A DNA stretch of 64,000 bases, taken from the NCBI GenBank assembly GCA_032073245.1, contig DAMANX010000019.1, positions 1 to 64,000 of the forward strand. The letters run 5' to 3'. The DNA is from QVMG01 sp032073245 (GTDB lineage Bacteria; Bacteroidota; Bacteroidia; Bacteroidales; Tannerellaceae). Below are positions 26,479-34,624 of the stretch, piece by piece (position 1 is the stretch's first letter; each line of letters opens with the position of its first letter). A program made the position numbers and the translations under genes. Below the pieces are notes generated by a model, which saw only the letters and a program-made list of their open reading frames with translations, searched no databases and was not told where the DNA came from.

Positions 26479-28548
26479 ATGAAAGTTACCCTTCTTAAAG
26501 ACTATTATGTGGCACCTCGCCTGATGGAATTATCCGATGTGATGGAGTTAATGCGTTCCGGGAAGCAAGCAAAAAAAGTACTGGCTTTCCGAAATGAGAT
26601 TATGCATTCTTTCCCCGAAACAAAGATCCCCGAAGAGAAGAAAACACAAAAAGTTTTTTTCAGTTCGGTTTTTGGGGGAAGCGGGATAAACAAGCAATGG
26701 GCCGGTTATAGCGGTATCATGATGGTGGAGGTAAATAATATTGCCGGGATAGCGGAAGCGGAAGCGATCCGGCAGAAAGCTGCGGAATGTTTACAAACAC
26801 TTGCGACGTTTATCGGGTCGAGCGGACAAAGTGTTAAGATACTTACTGTTTTTACACGCCCCGACGGAACTCTTCCAACCAGCTATCAGGAAGCTGCATG
26901 TTTTCATGCTCATGCCTTAAAACGTAGCGCTAATTTTTACCGGATGCTGATTGGGCAGGAGATCATTCTCAAGGAGACGTTATTGGATGATTACTGCAGG
27001 CTTTCTTATGATCCGAGTCTTTACTTTAACCCGCATGCTGCACATATAACGATGGAACAACCATTGGGAATGCCCGGTGAAGATATCCTGCACAACCCAA
27101 AAGAAATAAACAAAGACCCATGGGAGCGGATGATGCACGGTTGGGAACGGGAGGAAAGGATAGCTTTTCTTTTTGATATGGCATTGCAGGAGACACTTCG
27201 CCATCACGATAGAGCCGAAGAACCCGAAGCTTTTATGATTGCCTTAGCGGAAAACTGTTTTCGTTCGGGTGTGCCTGAAGAAGAGGCGGTAAAACGAATC
27301 CGCCTCTATTCAAAGCTGGGAGAATATGAAAAACGGGTACGAACGGCTATTCACAATGTGTACCAACTGGAAAAAGGATTTGGAACAAAACCTGTGATGC
27401 CATCCGTACAACGGCTTGCATTTGAAATGGAGGAATTTATGGAGCGACGTTATGATTTACGGCGTAATATTCTAAAGAAACAGGTGGAATACAGGGAAAA
27501 AGCAGCTCTTTTTTCCCGTTTTCATCCATTGACCGACGAAGCGTTGAATACAATCAGCCTGCAGGCACATGAGGAAGGGCTCGATTTTTGGGACCGGGAT
27601 GTCAAACGGTATCTCTACTCGAACAGGATCCCTCACTATAATCCGGTTGATGATTATCTCTCTCATTTGCCCGCGTGGGACGGACAGGATCATATCCGCA
27701 AGCTGGCCGATACATTACCCACAGATAATCCACACTGGCCTCTCTGTTTTTATCGTTGGTTTCTGGGCATGGTTGCCCAGTGGAAAGGGATAAACCGGAT
27801 GCACGGTAACTGCGTTGTACCTCTCTTATCCGGAGAACAGTCTACCGGCAAATCAACCTGGTGCAAACATCTGCTGCCACCCGAACTGCGGGATTACTAT
27901 GCTGAAAACCTGGATCTGAGTGCAAGGCGGAATGCTGAACTGGCGTTAAACCGTTTTGCCCTGATCAATCTGGATGAATTCGATTCCATACCTGAAAACC
28001 GGCAACCTCTTTTAAAGCATTTATTGCAATTGCCCGAAGTGACTATTCGTCGTCCTCACCGGAGCCATACGGAGGTATTGCCCCGTTATGCTTCCTTTAT
28101 AGCTACTTGTAATCCGTCCGATGTACTGACCGACCCGACGGGAAGCCGCCGATACCTTTGTGTGGAAGTGAAAGACAAAATACTTTATGAGCAATTTATT
28201 AATTACCCGCAATTGTATGCCCAGGCACTCACTGCCCTCAAACAGGGAGAACGTTACTGGCCTGATCGCCAGGAAGAATTATTAATGACAGAATACAATG
28301 AAGCTTTTTCCCGTCTCTCACCGGAAGAACAAATGCTCCTGTCATTCTTCCGCCCTGTTTCTCCCGAAAGTGTAACCGGTGAATGGATATCTGCCATCGA
28401 TATATTGACTTATATCACAAAACATAGTAAAATCAAACCCGGGCGTACTAATATGACTTTGTTCGGGCGTATACTGCGCAAACATAATTTCTCTCGCCGG
28501 CATACTGCGGCAGGGAATTTTTACAAGACCGAGAAACTGAAAGAGTAA
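26479..28548 (+). CDS. VirE/VapE-family P-loop protein (BT4734-like N-terminal domain)
   Basis: The 689-aa protein has a VirE N-terminal/BT4734-like domain (about 60-200, GYSGIMMVEVNNIAG...TRPDG) and a linker helix region. Its C-terminal VapE-type ATPase has P-loop SGEQSTGKSTW (about 453-463), Walker B INLDEFDS and the sensor-like ATCNPSD...GSRRYLCVEV. These proteins resemble primase-helicase relatives found in phages, satellites and Bacteroidetes islands. Its DNA is richer in G and C than the operons on either side, suggesting separate acquisition. It is paired with an HU-like gene 220 bp downstream and surrounded by repeats, but no integrase or capsid gene is present. Confidence 0.85.
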   Translation: MKVTLLKDYYVAPRLMELSDVMELMRSGKQAKKVLAFRNEIMHSFPETKIPEEKKTQKVFFSSVFGGSGINKQWAGYSGIMMVEVNNIAGIAEAEAIRQKAAECLQTLATFIGSSGQSVKILTVFTRPDGTLPTSYQEAACFHAHALKRSANFYRMLIGQEIILKETLLDDYCRLSYDPSLYFNPHAAHITMEQPLGMPGEDILHNPKEINKDPWERMMHGWEREERIAFLFDMALQETLRHHDRAEEPEAFMIALAENCFRSGVPEEEAVKRIRLYSKLGEYEKRVRTAIHNVYQLEKGFGTKPVMPSVQRLAFEMEEFMERRYDLRRNILKKQVEYREKAALFSRFHPLTDEALNTISLQAHEEGLDFWDRDVKRYLYSNRIPHYNPVDDYLSHLPAWDGQDHIRKLADTLPTDNPHWPLCFYRWFLGMVAQWKGINRMHGNCVVPLLSGEQSTGKSTWCKHLLPPELRDYYAENLDLSARRNAELALNRFALINLDEFDSIPENRQPLLKHLLQLPEVTIRRPHRSHTEVLPRYASFIATCNPSDVLTDPTGSRRYLCVEVKDKILYEQFINYPQLYAQALTALKQGERYWPDRQEELLMTEYNEAFSRLSPEEQMLLSFFRPVSPESVTGEWISAIDILTYITKHSKIKPGRTNMTLFGRILRKHNFSRRHTAAGNFYKTEKLKE

Positions 28549-28604
28549 GAATAGGATTATGTGATCCTTCCTATTAAAAACCTTTGAAACTGATATCTTT
28601 TATT

Positions 28605-28688
28605 GTTTGCTTATAAGCAAACAGGTGTTCGCTTACTATCAAACAGCTGTTTGCTCCGGTTCGAACAGGTGTTTGCTTATAAGCAAAC
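28605..28688. repeat. Four-unit 22-bp dyad array between vapE and HU genes
   Basis: Four 18-bp imperfect palindromes of the form GTTYG-N8-CRAAC start at 28605, 28627, 28649 and 28671. They are separated by 4-nt spacers AGGT, AGCT and AGGT, giving an exact 22-bp period. Units 1 and 4 are identical and fully palindromic (GTTTGCTTATAAGCAAAC). The whole array is also nearly symmetric about its centre. It could be an operator for the downstream HU-like gene, a set of RNA hairpins, or an iteron-like site. It is not a CRISPR array, because spacers are only 4 nt. Confidence 0.85.
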
Positions 28689-28707
28689 AATAAAAAATAG
28701 AGTAGGC

Positions 28708-28750
28708 AAAGAAGTTAAGTAGTCAAGAAGTTAAAGAAGTTAAGAAGTTA
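28708..28750 (+). repeat. AAGAAGTTAA short direct repeats
   Basis: Four near copies of AAGAAGTTA occur in 43 bp just upstream of the HU-like gene start (28769). This is low-complexity, purine-rich sequence. It may only be simple sequence drift. Confidence 0.4.
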
Positions 28751-28768
28751 TTACTAAAAAATAGAACA

Positions 28769-29395
28769 ATGAAAGCAAAATATAAATTGATACGTGCTAC
28801 CGATGTGAAAGGTGATAATGAACCACAACCTTATTATGCTCGTATTACATCGACACAGACGATCAGCATTACCGAAATGATGGACTATGCACGTGATTAT
28901 TCAACGTTTTCATCATCTGATATTAAAGGAGCCTTGCAACTTATATCCGAGTTGCTGGAGCAAGGATTGCGGGATGGTTACCAGGTTGAACTCGACGGGA
29001 TAGGCTATTTCAGTGTTTCCCTCGATTGCCGTCCGGTAATGGATAAGAAAGAGATCCATAGCCAGTCGATCCGTTTCCGGCAGGTTAATTTCCGATTGAA
29101 TAAAGAGATGAAACACCGGTTGAAAACCATGTCTGTAACACGTGCTTACGAACCTTCCCGGAAATCGTATACTCCGGAAGAACGGGAAGAGCGCCTTATC
29201 GGGTATCTCTCCCGCCATACAACGATCTCTACACGTGTTTATATGAATATGAATAATTGCACCAAATATCAGGCTCTTAAAGATCTGAGACAACAAGTGA
29301 AAGCGGGGCGGTTAACTGTTGAAGGAAATAAGAATTGTACGGTTTATCTGAAATGTGAATTTGAAACAGATATGATGCAAGATATTATTGAATAG
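28769..29395 (+). CDS. HU-like DNA-binding protein with C-terminal extension
   Basis: A 208-aa protein. Residues 1-125 follow the Bacteroidetes HU-like (IHF/HU-related) pattern: YYARITSTQTISITEMMDYARDYSTFSSSDIKGALQLI, with GLRDGYQVELDGIGYFSVSL and a basic arm region. Residues 126-208 form an extra domain resembling a small winged-helix (EERLIGYLSRHTTISTRVYMNMNNCTKYQAL...). It should bind and bend DNA, and the dyad array just upstream is a possible target. VirE/VapE genes beside such HU genes recur in Bacteroidales. The amidase gene often found with them is absent here. Confidence 0.85.
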   Translation: MKAKYKLIRATDVKGDNEPQPYYARITSTQTISITEMMDYARDYSTFSSSDIKGALQLISELLEQGLRDGYQVELDGIGYFSVSLDCRPVMDKKEIHSQSIRFRQVNFRLNKEMKHRLKTMSVTRAYEPSRKSYTPEEREERLIGYLSRHTTISTRVYMNMNNCTKYQALKDLRQQVKAGRLTVEGNKNCTVYLKCEFETDMMQDIIE

Positions 29396-29430
29396 TTTAA
29401 GATTTGCAGATTTTCCAATGATGATATATT

Positions 29431-29604
29431 AATGATGTGTAGACTATAGTAACCCGGCTCCCCGCCTTGGTTAAGGCGGGGGTGGACCGCTGCTAGCAGC
29501 GGTGGGGAGGTTTGTTTTCCTGATAAATATAATTTCTATTTCTTTTTTCTCCCACCACCCCACCATCGCAAGCGATGGTCCACCCCCTCCTCGGGCAGGA
29601 GGGG
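29431..29604. repeat. 174-bp multi-hairpin dispersed element, copy 2
   Basis: Same length, orientation and hairpin order as 3005-3178, with scattered differences, many in loops and linkers. It starts 35 bp after the HU-like gene stop and may terminate that transcript. It occupies most of the 29396-29873 gap, which contains no gene. Confidence 0.85.
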
Positions 29605-29615
29605 AACCAGCATAA

Positions 29616-29740
29616 TGAAGGGTTTGATGAGAAGACTGAAGAGTTTTATCTGAAGACTGAAGGGTTTTGAATAAAACCCTTCAGTGCTAATCTTATTGAA
29701 AAACAAAGAGTTTCGAAGAAAGATGAAAGGTTGAAGGGTT
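29616..29740. repeat. TGAAGGGTT repeat cluster, right flank of the vapE-HU module
   Basis: Three direct repeats beginning TGAAGRGTTT start at 29616, 29637 and 29658 (21-bp period). The third forms a 12-bp perfect hairpin with AAAACCCTTCAG (29657-29684). A further copy lies at 29732-29740. The motif is the reverse complement of the AACCCTTCA units at 26299-26402, so the vapE-HU pair is flanked by the same repeat family on both sides. Confidence 0.75.
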
Positions 29741-29840
29741 TTCACCGTTTTTTTAATTGTTTGAGAAAGATTATTCATAATACCGGACAAGATCGGGAAT
29801 AGATTTTCCCCGAAGAATAACATTTATTATAAAGTTTTCA

Positions 29841-29848
29841 TATATTTG
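29841..29848 (+). promoter_or_regulatory. -7 promoter box of the VWA/tubulin-like operon
   Basis: TATATTTG, a perfect TAnnTTTG box, lies 25 bp upstream of the ATG at 29874. It is the only good promoter box before this five-gene operon. Confidence 0.6.
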
Positions 29849-29873
29849 TAATTCACGAAAAAATCACTTGGTT

Positions 29874-31445
29874 ATGTGGAGAAAATGTTTGCTTCTATTA
29901 TTTATATGGAATGGATTTAGCTACCTATCTGCTCAAACTCAGAGTTTAGATGCTTTAAAGAAAGACTTTCCTCTGTTAACAGCTGAATTCGAAAAAGAAT
30001 TGGAGGCTCAGCGGGCTGACTATATTTTTGCTGTAGACGTATCAGGTACCATGAATCGTTATAAAGAGATCGTTATACCTGCTTTACAGGAATTCTTCCG
30101 TTCTCTGGAAGTTGATGATTATGTTTCTGTTATAAAATTTGGCGGAGCCGCTAAAAATGACCTGGGTAGTTATGGGAAAATAGATGAGAAAGTAATAAAA
30201 CACTTGTTGGAATATGCTCCTAAATTATACGAAAGGCCGATTGATGCAAATGAACGCCAGCTGTATTTTTCTTATACGGATTTAGATGCTATGTTGCATT
30301 ATCTTGCCAATGATATGAAACAGATCAATCGGAATAAATTAAAATTTGTATTTATCATTACAGATTTCGATCATGATCCGTCTCCCGGAAAAAGAGGAAA
30401 AGAAGACTGGGCCGGTGTAACACAGCGCATTCGGAATGAGCAAAGTGAAAATGACATCTATGTGTTCGCTCTTCAATTACCAGGAACACAGGCTGGTAAG
30501 GATTATCCGAAAGTAAGGAATGCTTTCCCTCCTACTATCGATTTTGAATATCAGGAAATCCGTACAGGTGAAGCCCTTTCCGCATGGTTTCAACGTAAGA
30601 AAGGAGAGATCCTATTGGATAAATTTGCGGCACTTATCAAGAGCAAAGTAACAGATCCTGAATTAAACATCTCTCCTACCCTGAGTATTGATGGCAAGTT
30701 AGACCTGAATTTACAATGGAGTCCTGATAAACTCGTTCCTGCTTTATCCATAGATTCTGTCAGGCTACCGGATGATAATTTTATATTTATATCTCAACTT
30801 CCTGTAAAAATAAATGACCCTTCCTCAAATATAGAGGCTGGAAAAATTCAATACTATTCTCTTTATAAATGTCCTCTTTTTCATTCTTTAAAAGGTGATT
30901 TGACTGTTTACTCCAGCCCTGATGTTCCCTGGCAAAATGAATTGACACGCTTGAATATTGAATGGGAAAATAAGGAGGCTAAAGTAGCTGTCGACCGGGA
31001 TATTTTTTCTTTCTGTATGTCGCTATGGTTGACAGGAACCTTGTTGGGTGCCTTTATACTTTATGTTATACTGGTAATCATGGCTTTTAAGAGGAACTCA
31101 TCTAAACGATACAAAGTAAGCGGTTCTTTCACTATCCGATATAATGAAGAAGAAATCGAAAAAGTGAAATTAGATAATCTTTTGAAGGCTTCTATCGGAA
31201 AGAGTGGAACAAATATCAATATATCCCATCCTTCATGCGATTGGTTGATTGAGATTTATGAAAAGAAATATTCCCCGTTTCTTCGTTTTTATAAGAAGCC
31301 ACAATACCGGATTCGATTGCTCCGTGGTTCTGAGTTCAGAATAGGTTCAGGTAAAAAGAAATATGACAGAAAATCTTCTCCGGTAATTATCCGGCCGACT
31401 ACAATCAAAATAGGAGATTTTGCCATAGGCTGGAAATTGCATTGA
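29874..31445 (+). CDS. Membrane-anchored von Willebrand factor A domain protein
   Basis: A 523-aa protein: signal peptide (about 1-20), VWA domain with MIDAS motif DVSGTM (Asp55, Ser57), a periplasmic middle region, one membrane helix (about 378-402) and a C-terminal cytoplasmic domain (about 410-523). That domain is strand-rich and basic and may be a small beta-sandwich. VWA domains bind metal and protein partners. The start is ATG 29874. An upstream TTG at 29868 would add only two residues. The gene leads a five-gene operon and is followed by the tubulin-like gene 29 bp later. A VWA protein beside an FtsZ-like protein recalls the membrane-remodelling system predicted by Makarova and Koonin (2010), cited from memory. 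Confidence 0.8.
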   Translation: MWRKCLLLLFIWNGFSYLSAQTQSLDALKKDFPLLTAEFEKELEAQRADYIFAVDVSGTMNRYKEIVIPALQEFFRSLEVDDYVSVIKFGGAAKNDLGSYGKIDEKVIKHLLEYAPKLYERPIDANERQLYFSYTDLDAMLHYLANDMKQINRNKLKFVFIITDFDHDPSPGKRGKEDWAGVTQRIRNEQSENDIYVFALQLPGTQAGKDYPKVRNAFPPTIDFEYQEIRTGEALSAWFQRKKGEILLDKFAALIKSKVTDPELNISPTLSIDGKLDLNLQWSPDKLVPALSIDSVRLPDDNFIFISQLPVKINDPSSNIEAGKIQYYSLYKCPLFHSLKGDLTVYSSPDVPWQNELTRLNIEWENKEAKVAVDRDIFSFCMSLWLTGTLLGAFILYVILVIMAFKRNSSKRYKVSGSFTIRYNEEEIEKVKLDNLLKASIGKSGTNINISHPSCDWLIEIYEKKYSPFLRFYKKPQYRIRLLRGSEFRIGSGKKKYDRKSSPVIIRPTTIKIGDFAIGWKLH

Positions 31446-31474
31446 AGTAAAACAACTAAATAATATATATTCTT

Positions 31475-34400
31475 ATGGAAGAGGATAAACATATTTTTAT
31501 CGGAATAGGTGGCGCAGGAGTAAAAACTGTTGCACAAATTAAATATAAAGTGTACGAGAAATTACAGCCTACAAGCCAAAAGACACGCTTGGAGTTGTTG
31601 GATGACAAGTATCGTTTCCTTTTCGTAGATACGGATAATGGCGACATAAATGAGAGTAACAATCTTTACAAGAGTCGGTTTGAGGATGGAAAAGTCAGCT
31701 TTATCTCTGAAAAGAGCGAACTAATCGATTTAGGGCCTCATAATCCGCATAGGATTCTTAGAACAGCGCGTTTGTCAGATGAGATTTTGATAGATAAAAG
31801 AATCGCAGAATCATGGAACACAAACGTTCCATTAAATGATATTACTTTACGGCAGGGAGCAAGTGCTGTGCGTATACGTTCACGTATTGGATTTGCCCGC
31901 GAAATAGAAAACTTCCAGACAATGCTGGGCGAAAAAATAAAGAGCCTTCATAAGATAGGAGGAGAACCTACTATTTATTATTGGATAGTCAGTAGCTCCG
32001 CCGGCGGTACCGGTAGTGGCATAATAAACGATGTATTGTATAATGTCAATATGCTACATAAAACATTGGTAAAACCGGATAATCCAATGGTTATGCTTGT
32101 ATTGTACACTCCTCAGATCTATATGGATAAACTGATGACTCATAATTCTTCTGAGAATGCCTACGCCGTATTTTCCGAACTTACGGCCTTTCAGACTATG
32201 ACAAGGTTAACGGAGAAATATATGCCATTCCATCGTCTGGCATTGGTGAAGGATCAACATCAATTTAATCCGGAGTTTAAATACAACCCGTTCAGTTTTT
32301 GCATACCGGTAGATTATCAAACTGATAAAGGAACCAATATGGGAGACATTGATAATCTTTATGCCAATACTGCCGAAATGTTATATTATGTGCATGATGG
32401 AAAAGGAGCTACAAAAATGCGTTCCGATCTGAATAATCTGACTGATAACTGTCAGGCCAGTATTCCTGATGCATTCTTAACACCTATGGGATATATTGCC
32501 TTGAGAAAGCCGGAAAAGGATTTTGAGGATTACATGCATATTCGTTTCAAATATGAATTACTGAAATATGGTTTGAACAATGGAGAACTACAACCTGAAC
32601 ATGAACAGGTGGATGACTTATACCAGAATAAGATTTATTCCCGTCTTACAGCTTTAGAATCTTATTACAAACAACTTGCAAATAGTTATCTGATAAATAA
32701 TAATTTCTCGGACGAAGACCTTATTGATGGAACTACCGGGAAACCCTATAATGAACGGCCTTCACATCTCAATATGGATGAAGCGGAGAGTGTCATCCGT
32801 GCAATTGAAAAGATGATCCTGGAAGATAATATTTTCATAAAAAGAATAGAAGAAATTCAAAATGATTTGTGGACTTGGATCGGGGAAAAAACTTTGGAAA
32901 AAGGATTAAACTATGTGTATGAAACCCTCAATCAACTGGATAATTATTGTGCAACTAAGAGCAAGGCATTCCATGAAAACCAGAATGGGAAGAAAAGTAT
33001 AAGAAAGGAATTGATTGACAGTATCGGAGAAATAGAGAGGGAGCTTCCGGAGCTTTATGATAAAGCCGAAGAAATCACCTGGATTGAAAAAATCAAGAAA
33101 AGCAATAGTGGTGATATACAGGTTTATTTTAGTAAACTACGGGAATATATCGATGCAAAAATCAAATTAATCATACAGGAACAATTATATAAAGGAATTG
33201 ATATCCTGAGTGAAGGAAATCAGGGAAGTATAGACCTGATGAAAGATCAGATCATGCGGTTCGTACATAAAGCCGGAGATATTGAGAAAGTAGCCATGGA
33301 TTCTTATGATAAACTGGCTAAAACTTTTATTGAAAGATCAAAAGACGTAACGTCAGTATATATTCCAAATGTTCAGAAATTTGTGGATGAATATGGTTGG
33401 AAAGAAAATCATATTTTCTCAAAATGGTATTCACAGGTTATTAAACCATCTCATACGTATGTCAAAGGAAAGGGATATATACCTGATCCGAACAGTATTG
33501 CCGGCATTCTGAAAAAATTGCCTGAAATATGTAGGGAAGAAATGATTAAAGAAGGTTATTGGAAAGATCAAAAAATGGATTTCTTCAGTCAGATAAATAA
33601 AGATAATTATGACAAAGTTATTGAAGATTTAATTATATATGCTTTACGCACCTTTGATTTTAACTTATCGGAAAATACAGTAATCAAAAAAGATTGGAAG
33701 GAAAAAACATTACCTCAATTATTCTATGACTTGAGCTCTTCCGAACGTGAAGAAATAAGGAGCCAGATGGATCCCAGCTTGTTTTTCACCTATAAGGACG
33801 ACAAGGTAAATAATGTATCAGTAATGTATGATCTTTATATTGCGGCAGATAAAAAAGAAGCCACAGAAATCTTGGGATACACGGATAATAGCAATAATGC
33901 CAGTTTCAAGAGTGATCCGTCAGTAATTAGCATCATACGGGCAAAAGTAGGTTTATCTTTTGATTTCTACCGCATATACGACACTATGCGTGCTAAATAT
34001 GCTGCGTCAATCCAAAAAGAACTATTCCATTTCCATACGGCCTTCGCTTATAGCAATGGTGACTATATGAATATTAATCTGCCGGAAGAAGCTGAACCTC
34101 AAATGATCACCTTTATGCGCTATGTCTTAATGAATGAGTACAAAGATCTGTTGAAGAACAATTATTACTCTTCAAATAAGGATTTTGATAAAGATCATTA
34201 TACATCTACTCCTTTTATCCGGGAAGAAAAAAGGATTCAGATTGCCTCGAAAGCAAATGTTACCACAAAGGATGACCGTTCCTGTTTACAGAAAAATGAT
34301 GGCATTAAAGATCTGTTCGTTTCTCTCTTTTTCACAAATCCGGACAGACCATTAGCCTCTGCTTATGATGAATTTAAAACAAAGTATATTGAAAATGGTT

Positions 34401-34621
34401 TTTCACAAGCAATAGAAAGCCTCATCAAAGATCAGAAATGGAAGAAAGATGCAGAAATGAGAATGAATTATAATGATGTTAAATCCAAAATCATCAGTGA
34501 ATTCACTCAATATTTACATGCTTCCCGTGAAAATAATCAGGAAAAGGAAAGCGCCGTATTGCTTAAAATGTTGAGTATTCTGACGAATGAATTAGATACA
34601 TTTGATAAATTTATAAAATAA
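31475..34621 (+). CDS. Large tubulin/FtsZ-like GTPase family protein
   Basis: The 1048-aa protein opens with a nucleotide-binding glycine motif, IFIGIGGAGVKTV (residues 7-19). It carries the tubulin signature loop SAGGTGSG at 175-182, equivalent to GGGTGSG in tubulin and GGGTGTG in FtsZ. These point to a Tubulin_2-type GTPase domain over roughly 1-400. The remaining 600 residues are mostly helical, of unknown family, and make it much longer than FtsZ. It is predicted to be cytoplasmic and may polymerise. Its neighbours are a VWA membrane protein and three membrane or envelope proteins, so it probably acts at the inner membrane. Whether it hydrolyses GTP cannot be told. Confidence 0.78.
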   Translation: MEEDKHIFIGIGGAGVKTVAQIKYKVYEKLQPTSQKTRLELLDDKYRFLFVDTDNGDINESNNLYKSRFEDGKVSFISEKSELIDLGPHNPHRILRTARLSDEILIDKRIAESWNTNVPLNDITLRQGASAVRIRSRIGFAREIENFQTMLGEKIKSLHKIGGEPTIYYWIVSSSAGGTGSGIINDVLYNVNMLHKTLVKPDNPMVMLVLYTPQIYMDKLMTHNSSENAYAVFSELTAFQTMTRLTEKYMPFHRLALVKDQHQFNPEFKYNPFSFCIPVDYQTDKGTNMGDIDNLYANTAEMLYYVHDGKGATKMRSDLNNLTDNCQASIPDAFLTPMGYIALRKPEKDFEDYMHIRFKYELLKYGLNNGELQPEHEQVDDLYQNKIYSRLTALESYYKQLANSYLINNNFSDEDLIDGTTGKPYNERPSHLNMDEAESVIRAIEKMILEDNIFIKRIEEIQNDLWTWIGEKTLEKGLNYVYETLNQLDNYCATKSKAFHENQNGKKSIRKELIDSIGEIERELPELYDKAEEITWIEKIKKSNSGDIQVYFSKLREYIDAKIKLIIQEQLYKGIDILSEGNQGSIDLMKDQIMRFVHKAGDIEKVAMDSYDKLAKTFIERSKDVTSVYIPNVQKFVDEYGWKENHIFSKWYSQVIKPSHTYVKGKGYIPDPNSIAGILKKLPEICREEMIKEGYWKDQKMDFFSQINKDNYDKVIEDLIIYALRTFDFNLSENTVIKKDWKEKTLPQLFYDLSSSEREEIRSQMDPSLFFTYKDDKVNNVSVMYDLYIAADKKEATEILGYTDNSNNASFKSDPSVISIIRAKVGLSFDFYRIYDTMRAKYAASIQKELFHFHTAFAYSNGDYMNINLPEEAEPQMITFMRYVLMNEYKDLLKNNYYSSNKDFDKDHYTSTPFIREEKRIQIASKANVTTKDDRSCLQKNDGIKDLFVSLFFTNPDRPLASAYDEFKTKYIENGFSQAIESLIKDQKWKKDAEMRMNYNDVKSKIISEFTQYLHASRENNQEKESAVLLKMLSILTNELDTFDKFIK

Positions 34622-34624
34622 CCT

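Noticed and set aside
28605..28688. CRISPR array
   Set aside because: Repeat units are palindromes with 4-nt spacers at a 22-bp period. There are no unique 30-nt spacers and no cas genes.
26479..29395. Complete prophage or integrative element
   Set aside because: Only the VapE-like and HU-like genes are present. There is no integrase, capsid gene, tRNA target or clear attachment duplication.
29868..29873. TTG start for the VWA protein
   Set aside because: It adds only two residues. ATG 29874 gives a normal signal peptide.
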